From Aestuarierythrobacter sp037968495 (GTDB taxonomy: Bacteria; Pseudomonadota; Alphaproteobacteria; Sphingomonadales; Sphingomonadaceae): DNA of 35,865 nt. This document shows positions 6,794 through 16,930 of the stretch, in pieces. Location: NCBI GenBank assembly GCA_037968495.1, contig JBBKVP010000034.1, forward strand, positions 1 through 35,865, in the 5' to 3' direction. Every line of letters starts with the position of its first letter. Position 1 is the first letter of the stretch. The notes beneath the pieces were generated by a model. The model saw only the letters and a program-made list of their open reading frames with translations, searched no databases and was not told the DNA's origin. Position numbers and translations under genes: made by a program.

Positions 6794-9118
6794 TCAGTCG
6801 TCTTTCAGGAAAGCAGGCATGTGGTTGGGGTTTCCGCCCTCTTTGCCGCCCTTATCGCCGCCGCCGTCACGGTCGCCGCCGCCAGAACCACCATTACGGG
6901 GACCCCGGTCACCGCCGCCGCGTGGGCCGCGATCACCACCGCCACCACCACGACGTGGGCCACGGTCACCGCCACCGCCACTGCGAGGCTTATTCTCGCG
7001 TGGTGGGCGTGTGTCTTCCAGCTCTTCGCCAGTTTCCTGATCAACAACCCGCATCGACAGGCGAACCTTGCCACGCGGATCGATTTCGAGGACCTTGACC
7101 TTAACTTCCTGACCTTCGGAAACAACGTCACCCGGCTTTTCAACGCGCTCATTCTTCATTTCGGACACGTGGACGAGACCGTCCTTGCCGCCCATGAAGT
7201 TCACGAATGCGCCGAAGTCGACGATGTTGACGACCTTGCCGTTGTAGACCTTGCCGACTTCGGCTTCTTCCACGATGCCTTCGATCCACTTTTTCGCGGC
7301 TTCGATCTGGCTGCTGTCGGAAGACGAAATCTTGATCACGCCTTCATCGTCGATATCGACCTTGGCGCCGGTTTCCGCGACGATTTCGCGAATGACCTTG
7401 CCGCCGGTACCGATAATGTCACGGATCTTCGATTTGTCGATCTGGATGGTTTCGATGCGCGGAGCATGCTCGCTGACTTCGCCGCGGGAATTACCCAGCG
7501 CCTTGGTCATTTCGCCCAAGATGTGCGCCCGGCCGGCTTTCGCCTGCTCAAGAGCCTTGGTCATGATTTCCTGCGTAATGCCGGCAACTTTGATATCCAT
7601 CTGGAGCGAGGTGATACCCGCTTCAGAACCGGCAACCTTGAAGTCCAAGTCGCCAAGGTGATCTTCGTCACCAAGGATGTCGGACAGCACGGTATAGTTG
7701 GTGCCTTCGAGGATCAGACCCATCGCAATACCCGAAACGGGGCGTTCGATTGGTACACCGGCATCCATCATCGACAGACAGCCGCCGCAGACAGTCGCCA
7801 TCGAAGACGAGCCGTTGGACTCGGTGATGTCGGACAGAATGCGGATTGTGTACGGGAAGTCTTCAACCGAAGGTAGCACAGGGTGCAGCGCACGCCATGC
7901 CAGCTTACCATGGCCAGTTTCCCGGCGGCTGGTGAAGCCAAAGCGGCCAACTTCGCCGACCGAATATGGCGGGAAGTTATAGTGCAGCATGAAGGGTGAA
8001 TAGCTCAGGCCTTCGAGGCCGTCGATCATCTGCTCTGCATCCTTGGTGCCCAGCGTGGTGGTGCAGATTGCCTGTGTTTCACCGCGCGTGAACAATGCCG
8101 AACCGTGCGTACGTGGCAGCAAGCCGACCATCGCTTCAATTGGGCGAACTTCGTCGGTCTTACGGCCGTCGATACGCTGGCCGTCCTTGAGGATGGCTCC
8201 GCGAACGATGTCAGCTTCCAGCTTTTTGACGGCCTTACCAGCAGTCATCTGCGTCTGGCCGTCTTCGTCAGCGTAGGCCTCCTTAGCCTTGGCACGGGCT
8301 GCATTCAGCGCGTCTTGGCGTTCGGATTTGTCGGTCAGCTTGTAAGCTGCGGCAATGTCCTTGCCCACGATACCGCGGAGCTTTTCCTTGATCGCGGCTG
8401 TGTCGTCGGAAAGATTAACTTCCCAAGGATCCTTGGCAGCCTGTTCAGCCAATTCGATGATCGCGCCGATAACCTTGCGGCTTTCTTCGTGGGCAAACAT
8501 CACTGCGCCGAGCATGATTTCTTCGGAAAGTTCTTTCGCTTCCGATTCAACCATCATCACAGCGTCGTTGGTCGCTGCGACGACAAGGTCGAGGTGACCT
8601 TCATCGAAAATTGTCGAAACGCTTGGGTTGAGGACGTATTCGCCGTCGACATAACCGACGCGCGCTGCGCCGATTGGGCCCATGAATGGCAGGCCGGAAA
8701 TCGTCAGGGCAGCAGACGCTGCAACCATGGCGATGATGTCTGGCTCGGTTTCGCCGTCATACGACAGAACCTGACAGATTACGTTGATTTCGTTGTAGAA
8801 ACCTTCGGGGAACAGCGGACGAACCGGACGGTCGATAAGACGCGATGTCAGCGTCTCTTTTTCCGTCGCGCGGCCTTCACGCTTGAAGAAGCCACCCGGG
8901 ATACGGCCGGCTGATGAGAATTTTTCCTGATAGTGAACGGTCAGCGGGAAGAAGTCCTGCCCTTCGCGTACACTTTTGGCGGCGGTCACGGCGCAAAGCA
9001 CCACGGTTTCGCCATATGTGGCCAGAACGGCGCCGTCAGCCTGACGGGCGATCTGTCCGGTTTCGAGGGTGAGGGTTTTGCCGCCCCACTCAATCGATAC
9101 GGTTTTCTTGTCGAACAT
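6794..9118 (-). CDS. pnp: Polyribonucleotide nucleotidyltransferase (PNPase)
   Basis: This 774-residue PNPase carries out phosphorolytic 3'-5' RNA decay in the degradosome. It has two RNase PH-like domains (FFPLTVHYQEKF and GGFFKREGR in the first, SGSALFTRGETQA-type residues and the DAGVP loop in the second), a KH domain around 553-612 (IRDIIGTGGKVIREI) and an S1 domain around 622-692 (VNIVDFGAFVNF). It then has an unusually glycine- and arginine-rich tail of about 70 residues ending HMPAFLKDD. The tail extends well past the S1 domain of E. coli PNPase. It starts 187 bp after rpsO, leaving room for the autoregulatory leader hairpins known for pnp. Confidence 0.98.
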   Translation of the reverse strand: MFDKKTVSIEWGGKTLTLETGQIARQADGAVLATYGETVVLCAVTAAKSVREGQDFFPLTVHYQEKFSSAGRIPGGFFKREGRATEKETLTSRLIDRPVRPLFPEGFYNEINVICQVLSYDGETEPDIIAMVAASAALTISGLPFMGPIGAARVGYVDGEYVLNPSVSTIFDEGHLDLVVAATNDAVMMVESEAKELSEEIMLGAVMFAHEESRKVIGAIIELAEQAAKDPWEVNLSDDTAAIKEKLRGIVGKDIAAAYKLTDKSERQDALNAARAKAKEAYADEDGQTQMTAGKAVKKLEADIVRGAILKDGQRIDGRKTDEVRPIEAMVGLLPRTHGSALFTRGETQAICTTTLGTKDAEQMIDGLEGLSYSPFMLHYNFPPYSVGEVGRFGFTSRRETGHGKLAWRALHPVLPSVEDFPYTIRILSDITESNGSSSMATVCGGCLSMMDAGVPIERPVSGIAMGLILEGTNYTVLSDILGDEDHLGDLDFKVAGSEAGITSLQMDIKVAGITQEIMTKALEQAKAGRAHILGEMTKALGNSRGEVSEHAPRIETIQIDKSKIRDIIGTGGKVIREIVAETGAKVDIDDEGVIKISSSDSSQIEAAKKWIEGIVEEAEVGKVYNGKVVNIVDFGAFVNFMGGKDGLVHVSEMKNERVEKPGDVVSEGQEVKVKVLEIDPRGKVRLSMRVVDQETGEELEDTRPPRENKPRSGGGGDRGPRRGGGGGDRGPRGGGDRGPRNGGSGGGDRDGGGDKGGKEGGNPNHMPAFLKDD

Positions 9119-9255
9119 GTATTTTCCTTATGAACCCTCGCGGCCATATTGCGGCGTGGGGCTTACTTGTTTCCGGGAGTGCCGGCCCGGACCGGTACGG
9201 GGCTATTGGCGCCCCTTAGGCAGCTTCGCCGAATGCGAAGGCAGCCCGTAATGCG

Positions 9256-9296
9256 AAAAAGCGGCCAACCCATTTTATCTTGGGGGGCCGCCTTTT
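9256..9296 (-). terminator. Probable terminator/hairpin between rpsO and pnp
   Basis: On the minus strand GCGGCC (9291-9286) pairs with GGCCGC (9266-9261) across a 19-nt loop. The A-run before and TTTTT after extend the stem. It follows rpsO by about 10 nt. In many bacteria the rpsO-pnp gap has a partial terminator and a pnp promoter; that role is inferred. Confidence 0.7.
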
Positions 9297-9305
9297 GCAA
9301 AATTC

Positions 9306-9575
9306 TTACTTACGAAGACCCAGCTTCTTGATCAGATTGTTGTAGCGCTCAACGTCCACCTTTTTGAGATAGGCGAGCAAGCTACGACGTTTGTTGACCA
9401 TCATCAGCAGACCGCGGCGGGAATGGTTATCCTTGTGATTCGCTTTGAAGTGGTCGGTCAGGTTGCGGATACGTTCGGTAAGGATCGCGACCTGAACTTC
9501 CGGAGAACCGGTATCGCCTTCGGTCTGTGCGTTGTCCTTAATAACTTCTTGTTTCTTTTCAGCAGTAATCGTCAT
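9306..9575 (-). CDS. rpsO: 30S ribosomal protein S15
   Basis: This 89-residue protein is of standard S15 length, with the hallmark TGSPEVQVAILTERI near residue 22, the loop HKDNHSRRGLL with its conserved His, Ser and Arg residues, and the end RYNNLIKKLGLRK. S15 binds the central domain of 16S rRNA early in 30S assembly. It lies 5 nt after truB and before pnp, the usual order in proteobacteria. Confidence 0.99.
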   Translation of the reverse strand: MTITAEKKQEVIKDNAQTEGDTGSPEVQVAILTERIRNLTDHFKANHKDNHSRRGLLMMVNKRRSLLAYLKKVDVERYNNLIKKLGLRK

Positions 9576-9580
9576 TCATT

Positions 9581-10570
9581 TCACTCCGCGACATCGGGTA
9601 GGTTGAAGCCCCTGACGATTTTCGTCGATCCTTCAAAAAGCTCGACCAGCGCCACCGGCACATTGCCGGCCCTCGCCCAGTAGAGCCCATCAGGTTGGGG
9701 CTGCCCGGATAATACGCGGCCCTGACGGATCGCCCCTGCCTCGTCCGGACTGAGATCAAGGGCCGGGATGTCGTCCAGCCCCGCCTCCAACGGCAGGATT
9801 ATGTCTTCAAGTCGCGCGCCTCTACCAACAGCGTTCAATTTGTCCAGCGAAATCGCCTGATTTTCGGTAAACGGACCAGCCTTCGTACGGCGCAAATAAG
9901 TAACATGACCAAGCGTGCCGAGGCTGCGGGCAATATCGCGCGCTAGGGACCGTATATAGGTACCTTTGCTGACATTAGCCACCAACGTGACGGTATCCGC
10001 CAATTCGAGCGGGGCGGCGGGGTCGTAGGGGTCGGGGCGTCCGACAGTGGTGTCAAACGTCGAATCGACATCGTCCATTCGTCCAGCGCCCGATGGAAAC
10101 TCAAGCGAGTGGATGGTCACAAGCCGCGACTTCATTTCCACTTCCTCGCCCGCCCTCGCCCGGTCGTAGGCGCGTTTTCCGTCCACTTTCAGCGCTGAAT
10201 AGGCAGGCGGAACCTGTTCGATCTCTCCCACGAAGTGATCCAGCACCGCAGCGACAGCCGCAAGCGGCGGCCTGCGGTCAGTGCGCGCGGTAACCTCGCC
10301 TTCGGTATCCAGCGTAGTCGTTTCCTCGCCAAACTGGATGGTGAACTCATAGATCTTGCTCGCATCGAGCATCCGCCCGGCGAGCTTAGTCGCTTCGCCC
10401 AGAGCGATGGGCAGAACCCCCTCCGCCAATGGGTCCAGCGTGCCGCCGTGCCCGACTTTCACCTTGGGATAGCCAGCCTCACGCAAATTGCGCTTCACGG
10501 CGCTCACAGCCTGCGTGGAGCCCAGCCCCACCGGCTTGTCTAGGATTATCCAGCCGTGCTGCGAGGTCAT
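9581..10570 (-). CDS. truB: tRNA pseudouridine(55) synthase TruB
   Basis: This 329-residue enzyme makes pseudouridine 55 in the T-loop of tRNAs. The catalytic aspartate is Asp46 in VKVGHGGTLDPLAEG, and the second motif PPAYSALKVDGKRAY lies near residue 121. The segment VSKGTYIRSLARDIA (about 198-212) is also typical. A Gly/Asp-rich insert around 156-180 appears longer than in E. coli. Its ATG overlaps the M50 protease stop in ATGA, so it is translationally coupled within the cluster. Confidence 0.97.
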   Translation of the reverse strand: MTSQHGWIILDKPVGLGSTQAVSAVKRNLREAGYPKVKVGHGGTLDPLAEGVLPIALGEATKLAGRMLDASKIYEFTIQFGEETTTLDTEGEVTARTDRRPPLAAVAAVLDHFVGEIEQVPPAYSALKVDGKRAYDRARAGEEVEMKSRLVTIHSLEFPSGAGRMDDVDSTFDTTVGRPDPYDPAAPLELADTVTLVANVSKGTYIRSLARDIARSLGTLGHVTYLRRTKAGPFTENQAISLDKLNAVGRGARLEDIILPLEAGLDDIPALDLSPDEAGAIRQGRVLSGQPQPDGLYWARAGNVPVALVELFEGSTKIVRGFNLPDVAE

Positions 10571-11286
10571 GGTCCAGCGAAACTTTGCGCGAGCGCCAGA
10601 TATTTATCGAGCGCCCAATTAACCGGCGGACCAATGGTGTTTTCGAGCACGCCCAACCCCGGTGCGAACCATGTTACGGCGACAAGGCCAAGGAACAAAT
10701 ACATGCCAAATGGCCGCAGCTTCTCATAATATCCAACCCAGCTGCGTGGCAGTGCCCCTTCAATTATATGCGAGCCGTCAAATGGCGGGATCGGCAACAA
10801 ATTGAACATGCCCAAAAAGACGTTGATCAGCAGGAAATAGAACATGCCAGTCGCAATCGGAGCGACTGCGCCGTCTAGGCCAATGATGGTCGACATTCCT
10901 GTGCCGCCTTCGGACATTCCAGCACCTGCAGGCAACGTAATACCCAGCGCGATTGCAGCGACAATCGCCAATAGAAAGTTCGTGAGCGGCCCTGCAGCAG
11001 CAACAGCCATCATTCCGAAACGCGGATTGTTAAGGCGGTTCTTCAAAACCGGCACCGGCTTAGCCCAGCCGAAGATCGGCCCTCCGACAACTGCAAGGAA
11101 GCCCGGGACAAGTAGCGTGCCGACCGGGTCAACATGCCGCAGCGGGTTGAGGCTGAGCCGATTACGCTCCTTGGCAGTCGGATCTCCCAGTGCGAGCGCA
11201 GTCCAGCCATGAGCCACCTCATGAAAGACAATGGCGACCACCAGTGACGGGATCAGAATGGCGAAAATTAGGATTGTGTCTGTCAT
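10567..11286 (-). CDS. Site-2 protease family (M50) membrane metalloprotease
   Basis: This 239-residue polytopic membrane protein has the zinc motif HEVAH at residues 22-26 in the first helix, the GP(x)TNF motif AAGPLTNFLLA in the middle and the third-ligand motif NLLPIPPFDGSHI in the C-terminal half. This is the short SpoIVFB/YdiL-like class without a PDZ domain. The substrate is unknown. It lies between a GNAT gene and truB, overlapping truB by 4 nt, an arrangement I recognise from related alphaproteobacteria but cannot confirm. Confidence 0.92.
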   Translation of the reverse strand: MTDTILIFAILIPSLVVAIVFHEVAHGWTALALGDPTAKERNRLSLNPLRHVDPVGTLLVPGFLAVVGGPIFGWAKPVPVLKNRLNNPRFGMMAVAAAGPLTNFLLAIVAAIALGITLPAGAGMSEGGTGMSTIIGLDGAVAPIATGMFYFLLINVFLGMFNLLPIPPFDGSHIIEGALPRSWVGYYEKLRPFGMYLFLGLVAVTWFAPGLGVLENTIGPPVNWALDKYLALAQSFAGP

Positions 11287-11316
11287 TGCAGCATTAGATA
11301 GGGCGCGCGGAGGCTA

Positions 11317-11853
11317 TCAACCAGCCCATTCATCTTTGAGTAGCCCGAATTGCGCAGTGTCGCGGATATATCCGGTCCAGGTGACGCGGTTTTTGCGCAG
11401 CGTTCCCTCGTGCGTTGCACCCAGCTTCTCGACCGCTGCCATCGAGCGTTTGTTGCGCGTATCCACGTTGAACTGGATGCGGCGAAAGCCATTTGCAAAA
11501 GCATGATCGATAAGCAACTTCTTCATAGTCCGGTTGAAGCCTGATCCGCGCACGGACGGGGCAATGTAAGTCCCGCCAATCTCGACACAACCAAAGGCAT
11601 CGGGATTGATGTAGTTGGTCATACCGACCAGCCCACCCGTCCGCAGATCAATCACTGCAAAATTCACCCAGTTATCCAATGAATGAAACATCGCCATGGT
11701 CTCGTCAAAGCCATCATCCATCATGTTCACCGGATAGATGTCCCAAATCTCGGGATCCTCGGCACAAGCAGCGCGCATGGGTTCAAGGTGATGCTCGGCC
11801 AGCGGTTCCAGTCGGACCGGATGCACTTCCAAGGTAGCCGACAGATCAGCCAT
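11317..11853 (-). CDS. GNAT-family N-acetyltransferase
   Basis: This 178-residue protein is of the RimJ/RimL-like GNAT class: VRLEPLAEHHLEPM at the start, the acetyl-CoA loop GTYIAPSVRGSGFNRTMKK in the middle, and FNVDTRNKRSMAAVEKLGA with GTLRKNRV after it, which is the usual C-terminal pattern. The substrate is not predictable. I start at ATG 11853, where ATGGCTGA overlaps the tdk stop by 8 nt; the longer frame to 11901 overlaps tdk more and lacks family residues. Confidence 0.9.
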   Translation of the reverse strand: MADLSATLEVHPVRLEPLAEHHLEPMRAACAEDPEIWDIYPVNMMDDGFDETMAMFHSLDNWVNFAVIDLRTGGLVGMTNYINPDAFGCVEIGGTYIAPSVRGSGFNRTMKKLLIDHAFANGFRRIQFNVDTRNKRSMAAVEKLGATHEGTLRKNRVTWTGYIRDTAQFGLLKDEWAG

Positions 11854-12424
11854 CAAGCGCTTCGCTGAAATGTTTGCGGCACAGGGCCACGTAGCGATCA
11901 TTGCCGCCGATTTCGGTCTGAGCCCCGGCCTTTACCGCTGCACCGCCCTCGTCGACGCGCAAATTCATGCTTGCCTTGCGGCCGCAATGGCAAACCGCCT
12001 TTAGCTCGACCAATGAATCCGCGATGCCGAGCAGGGACGCCGAACCGGGAAACAGCTCGCCCTGAAAATCAGTGCGCAGGCCATAGCAGAGCACCGGAAC
12101 GCCTACTTCATCAGCCAGGCGCGCGCATTGCCAGACCTGCTCTTTGGTCAAAAACTGCGCCTCGTCGATCATCACGCAGTCAAGTGGTTCAACCGAATGA
12201 GAGGCGTTCACACGCTCCCACAAATCAGTGCCACCCTCGAAACGGTGCGCATCCGCACCCAGCCCGATGCGGCTTTCGATGGCCCTGTCGTCGCTGCGAT
12301 CATCGAGCTTCGCAGTCCACAGCATCGTCTGCATACCGCGCTCGCGATAATTGAAATCCGCCTGCAATAGCGTTGTCGATTTGCCAGCGTTCATGCTGGC
12401 GTAGTAGAAATAGAGCTTGGCCAT
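11846..12424 (-). CDS. tdk: Thymidine kinase
   Basis: This 192-residue type II (TK1-like) thymidine kinase phosphorylates thymidine in the salvage pathway. The P-loop SMNAGKST is at residues 10-17 and the Walker B/lid motif is MIDEAQFL near 85. GLRTDFQGELFPGS follows. The zinc site is visible as CHCGRKA and CRKHF. I start at ATG 12424 (MAKLYFYYAS); the longer frame runs into a repeated element. It sits after rbfA, separated by a 15-bp inverted repeat. Confidence 0.97.
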   Translation of the reverse strand: MAKLYFYYASMNAGKSTTLLQADFNYRERGMQTMLWTAKLDDRSDDRAIESRIGLGADAHRFEGGTDLWERVNASHSVEPLDCVMIDEAQFLTKEQVWQCARLADEVGVPVLCYGLRTDFQGELFPGSASLLGIADSLVELKAVCHCGRKASMNLRVDEGGAAVKAGAQTEIGGNDRYVALCRKHFSEALDG

Positions 12425-12437
12425 AGAACCGCTTACC

Positions 12438-12511
12438 CTGAGCTTGTCGAAGGATTGTCCTTCACTTGTGATCAAACGCTAGAAGAAAGGGCGGTGCTTC
12501 GACAAGCTCAG
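12438..12511. repeat. REP-like inverted repeat between rbfA and tdk
   Basis: CTGAGCTTGTCGAAG (12438-12452) and its exact complement CTTCGACAAGCTCAG (12497-12511) flank a 44-nt spacer. This 15-mer is, from memory, a common intergenic repeat in sphingomonads and other bacteria. It is the only large gap in this part of the operon and could form an mRNA hairpin. Confidence 0.8.
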
Positions 12512-12543
12512 CATGGCCGGAGGCGGGGAATACCGACAGCGAA

Positions 12544-12942
12544 TTATTCCTCCTCACCCAAATCGCGCGCGACCTTTGGATGATTGAGCAATTTCTCGAT
12601 CCGTTCGGCTTCGTCAAAGCTTTCGTCGCTACGAAACTTTAGCTTGGGCGCGAATTTCAGGCCGAGGCGCTTGGCAACTTCGCGTTGGAGGAAGGCGGTG
12701 TTCTGACGCAGCGCCTTCAGCACAACTTCCTCTTCCTCGCCCAGCAGCGGCTTTACATATGCACTGGCGTTGCGAAGGTCGGGGCTCATGCGGACTTCGG
12801 TGACTGACACCGAATGGGCCGAGAGCGTATCGTCATGCACTTCCTGCCGCGTCAACAGTTCGGACAGAATATGCCGCACCCGCTCACCCACTTTAAGGAC
12901 GCGGACGGATTGTTCTTCGGACGTATGTTCTCTTCTGGCCAT
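12544..12942 (-). CDS. rbfA: Ribosome-binding factor A
   Basis: This 132-residue protein has the RbfA KH-like fold: VGERVRHILSELLTR at about 17-31, VTEVRMSPDLRNASAYV at about 47-63, and LKFAPKLKFRSDESFDEAERIEKLL toward the end. RbfA matures the 5' end of 16S rRNA during cold adaptation and 30S assembly. The start overlaps the DUF1697 stop by one base. It is located in the infB-truB cluster as in most bacteria. Confidence 0.97.
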   Translation of the reverse strand: MARREHTSEEQSVRVLKVGERVRHILSELLTRQEVHDDTLSAHSVSVTEVRMSPDLRNASAYVKPLLGEEEEVVLKALRQNTAFLQREVAKRLGLKFAPKLKFRSDESFDEAERIEKLLNHPKVARDLGEEE

Positions 12943-13502
12943 CAGTCTTTTGTCTCGTTCATTTTTTCAATGATACGCTTAAGCGAGCGCATATTACGCG
13001 CTGTGCCCTTACAACCAAGCCGTCGCTCCAGAAATGCGCCCGTCAGGCTAGAGACGCCGACGCCGTGTACATAGTCAAGAAACAGCATCCGGTCACCCAG
13101 CGCAAGCCGCTCGCCGCCCTTGGGCTTATGCTCTTCCAACAGCGCCTTGAAGTTTTCCACGCGCGGCTGGGCGTCAAGGAAGACGGTGTGAACGAACTTG
13201 TCCTCGCCGTGATCGGGGCCAGTGCCGTGAAAGGGGTTCTGTTCAACAGCAGCGACCAATTCATCGCGCGTTTTCACGACGGATAAGCTGTCGATCTCGA
13301 AACGGTCCTGCACCACCCAAGCAATCTTGTCGGCAATCCCCTGCGGCGGGCGTTCCTCATGATCGAACAGCACATTGCCGCTGGCGACGACGGTTTCGAC
13401 ATTCTCGAAGTCTTCACGCTCTAACGCCTCGCGCAGGTCCGCCATCAGCAAGCGGTTTCCGCCAACATTGATGGAACCGAGAAAGGCGACGTAGCGAGGC
13501 AT
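12942..13502 (-). CDS. DUF1697 domain-containing protein
   Basis: This 186-residue soluble protein carries the DUF1697 pattern: MPRYVAFLGSINVGGNR at the start, LREALEREDFENVETVVASGNVLF around 23-46, and LTGAFLERRLGCKGTARNMRSL toward the end, matching the family's conserved G..(T/A)RN motif. The function is unknown. It is inserted between the small membrane protein gene and rbfA with 1-nt spacing on each side, so it is probably co-transcribed with infB. Confidence 0.9.
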   Translation of the reverse strand: MPRYVAFLGSINVGGNRLLMADLREALEREDFENVETVVASGNVLFDHEERPPQGIADKIAWVVQDRFEIDSLSVVKTRDELVAAVEQNPFHGTGPDHGEDKFVHTVFLDAQPRVENFKALLEEHKPKGGERLALGDRMLFLDYVHGVGVSSLTGAFLERRLGCKGTARNMRSLKRIIEKMNETKD

Positions 13503-13503
13503 C

Positions 13504-13643
13504 TTAAAGGGCGAAGAACATTAAAGGTATCAAGGCAATTCCAATCACGACTAGAAGACAAGTCAGGCCGCCTGCAAACAAGCCGAAACCTACGTCATCA
13601 TTTTCAGAACGGCGCTGAATTGTCTCTTCGTCCGGATCTACGC

Positions 13644-13647
<4 letters not shown>
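13504..13647 (-). CDS. Small single-helix membrane protein between infB and DUF1697 gene
   Basis: This is a 47-residue ORF whose acidic, charged first half (starting VSVDPDEETIQRRSEND) is followed by a hydrophobic segment GLFAGGLTCLLVVIGIAL and ends MFFAL. It starts at GTG 13647, where GTGA overlaps the infB stop by 4 nt, and ends 1 nt before the DUF1697 ATG. That tight packing between two real genes supports translation by coupling. I do not recognise a family; function unknown. It could span the inner membrane with its N-terminus in the cytoplasm. Confidence 0.65.
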
Positions 13648-16163
<2,516 letters not shown>

Positions 16164-16186
16164 AAAGCCCGTATTACCCTTTTGTA

Positions 16187-16930
16187 TCAATCAGTCGCCG
16201 GAGTTAGCGCGTCATGCGATTGCACGGCGCGGCCCCCGTTTCCATCTTCGTTTTCTGCCGGAGTCTCCCCCGCAAAGTGCAGCAGGCGCTGGAGCGGATC
16301 CAAGACCCTCTCCGCTGCTTTAACATCCGCAAGCGCCAGATGGACGACATTATCGCGGCCCAATGCCACAGACAGAGCCGCCCGGTCCAGTGGCAAGCGC
16401 TGTCCGCGCCTGCCGGAACCTTCTTCTTCCAGCCCAACCCGCCAAGCCTGGTCGAGTTTGCTTGAACCATCCTGCTTCGCATCAGATGCGTGAGCCAGCC
16501 ATGCCACCTGTCCGCTGCGCGCCGATTGCGCGATCCGGTCACTGCCAACCAGCAAATGCCCAGCGCGCATCGCCAGACCAAGCCGGTCGGTAAAGCTGCG
16601 CAGCAATGCGTCTTCTATCATCTGGGGTAGCTGAGCCGGAATTGCCAGCTTTGCGCCCTTAAAAGCTCGCGCCAATGCGCCGCGCAGCGTGCCCTTGGCA
16701 ATCGCCGTTTCCAGCTCTGCGCGGTTCACCCCGACCCATGCGCCGCGGCCGGGGGCCTTCGCATGGATATCAGGAAGCACATCGCCGTCCAGCGAAATTG
16801 CCAGACGTACGAGCCCGTCTCGCGGTGCGGTTTCACCTGCAAGCACGCAACGGCGTTCGGGCGCGGGCTTCCGCACCTTCCCACCGTCCAAGATGTCAGA
16901 ACCTAGCGGCTCATTTGGAGGATTCCGCAT
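16187..16930 (-). CDS. ylxR: YlxR-family RNA-binding protein with L7Ae-like C-terminal half (DUF448)
   Basis: This 247-residue protein has the YlxR domain first (PERRCVLAGETAPRDGLVRLA, then PDIHAKAPGRGAWV with the conserved GRGA(W/Y)) and an L7Ae-like part after it (LGLAMRAGHLLVGSDRI and ALGRDNVVHLALAD). This two-domain form between nusA and infB is typical of alphaproteobacteria. It probably binds RNA, but its role is not settled. The ATG at 16930 lies inside the nusA end (20-nt overlap), so expression is coupled. The longer frame to 17008 is antisense-like and not needed. Confidence 0.93.
   Translation of the reverse strand: MRNPPNEPLGSDILDGGKVRKPAPERRCVLAGETAPRDGLVRLAISLDGDVLPDIHAKAPGRGAWVGVNRAELETAIAKGTLRGALARAFKGAKLAIPAQLPQMIEDALLRSFTDRLGLAMRAGHLLVGSDRIAQSARSGQVAWLAHASDAKQDGSSKLDQAWRVGLEEEGSGRRGQRLPLDRAALSVALGRDNVVHLALADVKAAERVLDPLQRLLHFAGETPAENEDGNGGRAVQSHDALTPATD

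Noticed and set aside
6782..7876. Long plus-strand frame (364 codons) across the end of pnp
   Set aside because: It is exactly antisense to PNPase, low in complexity where the Gly/Arg tail is encoded, and has no family features.
8105..8914. Plus-strand frame of 269 codons antisense to pnp
   Set aside because: Shadow of the PNPase core; no start signal or family residues.
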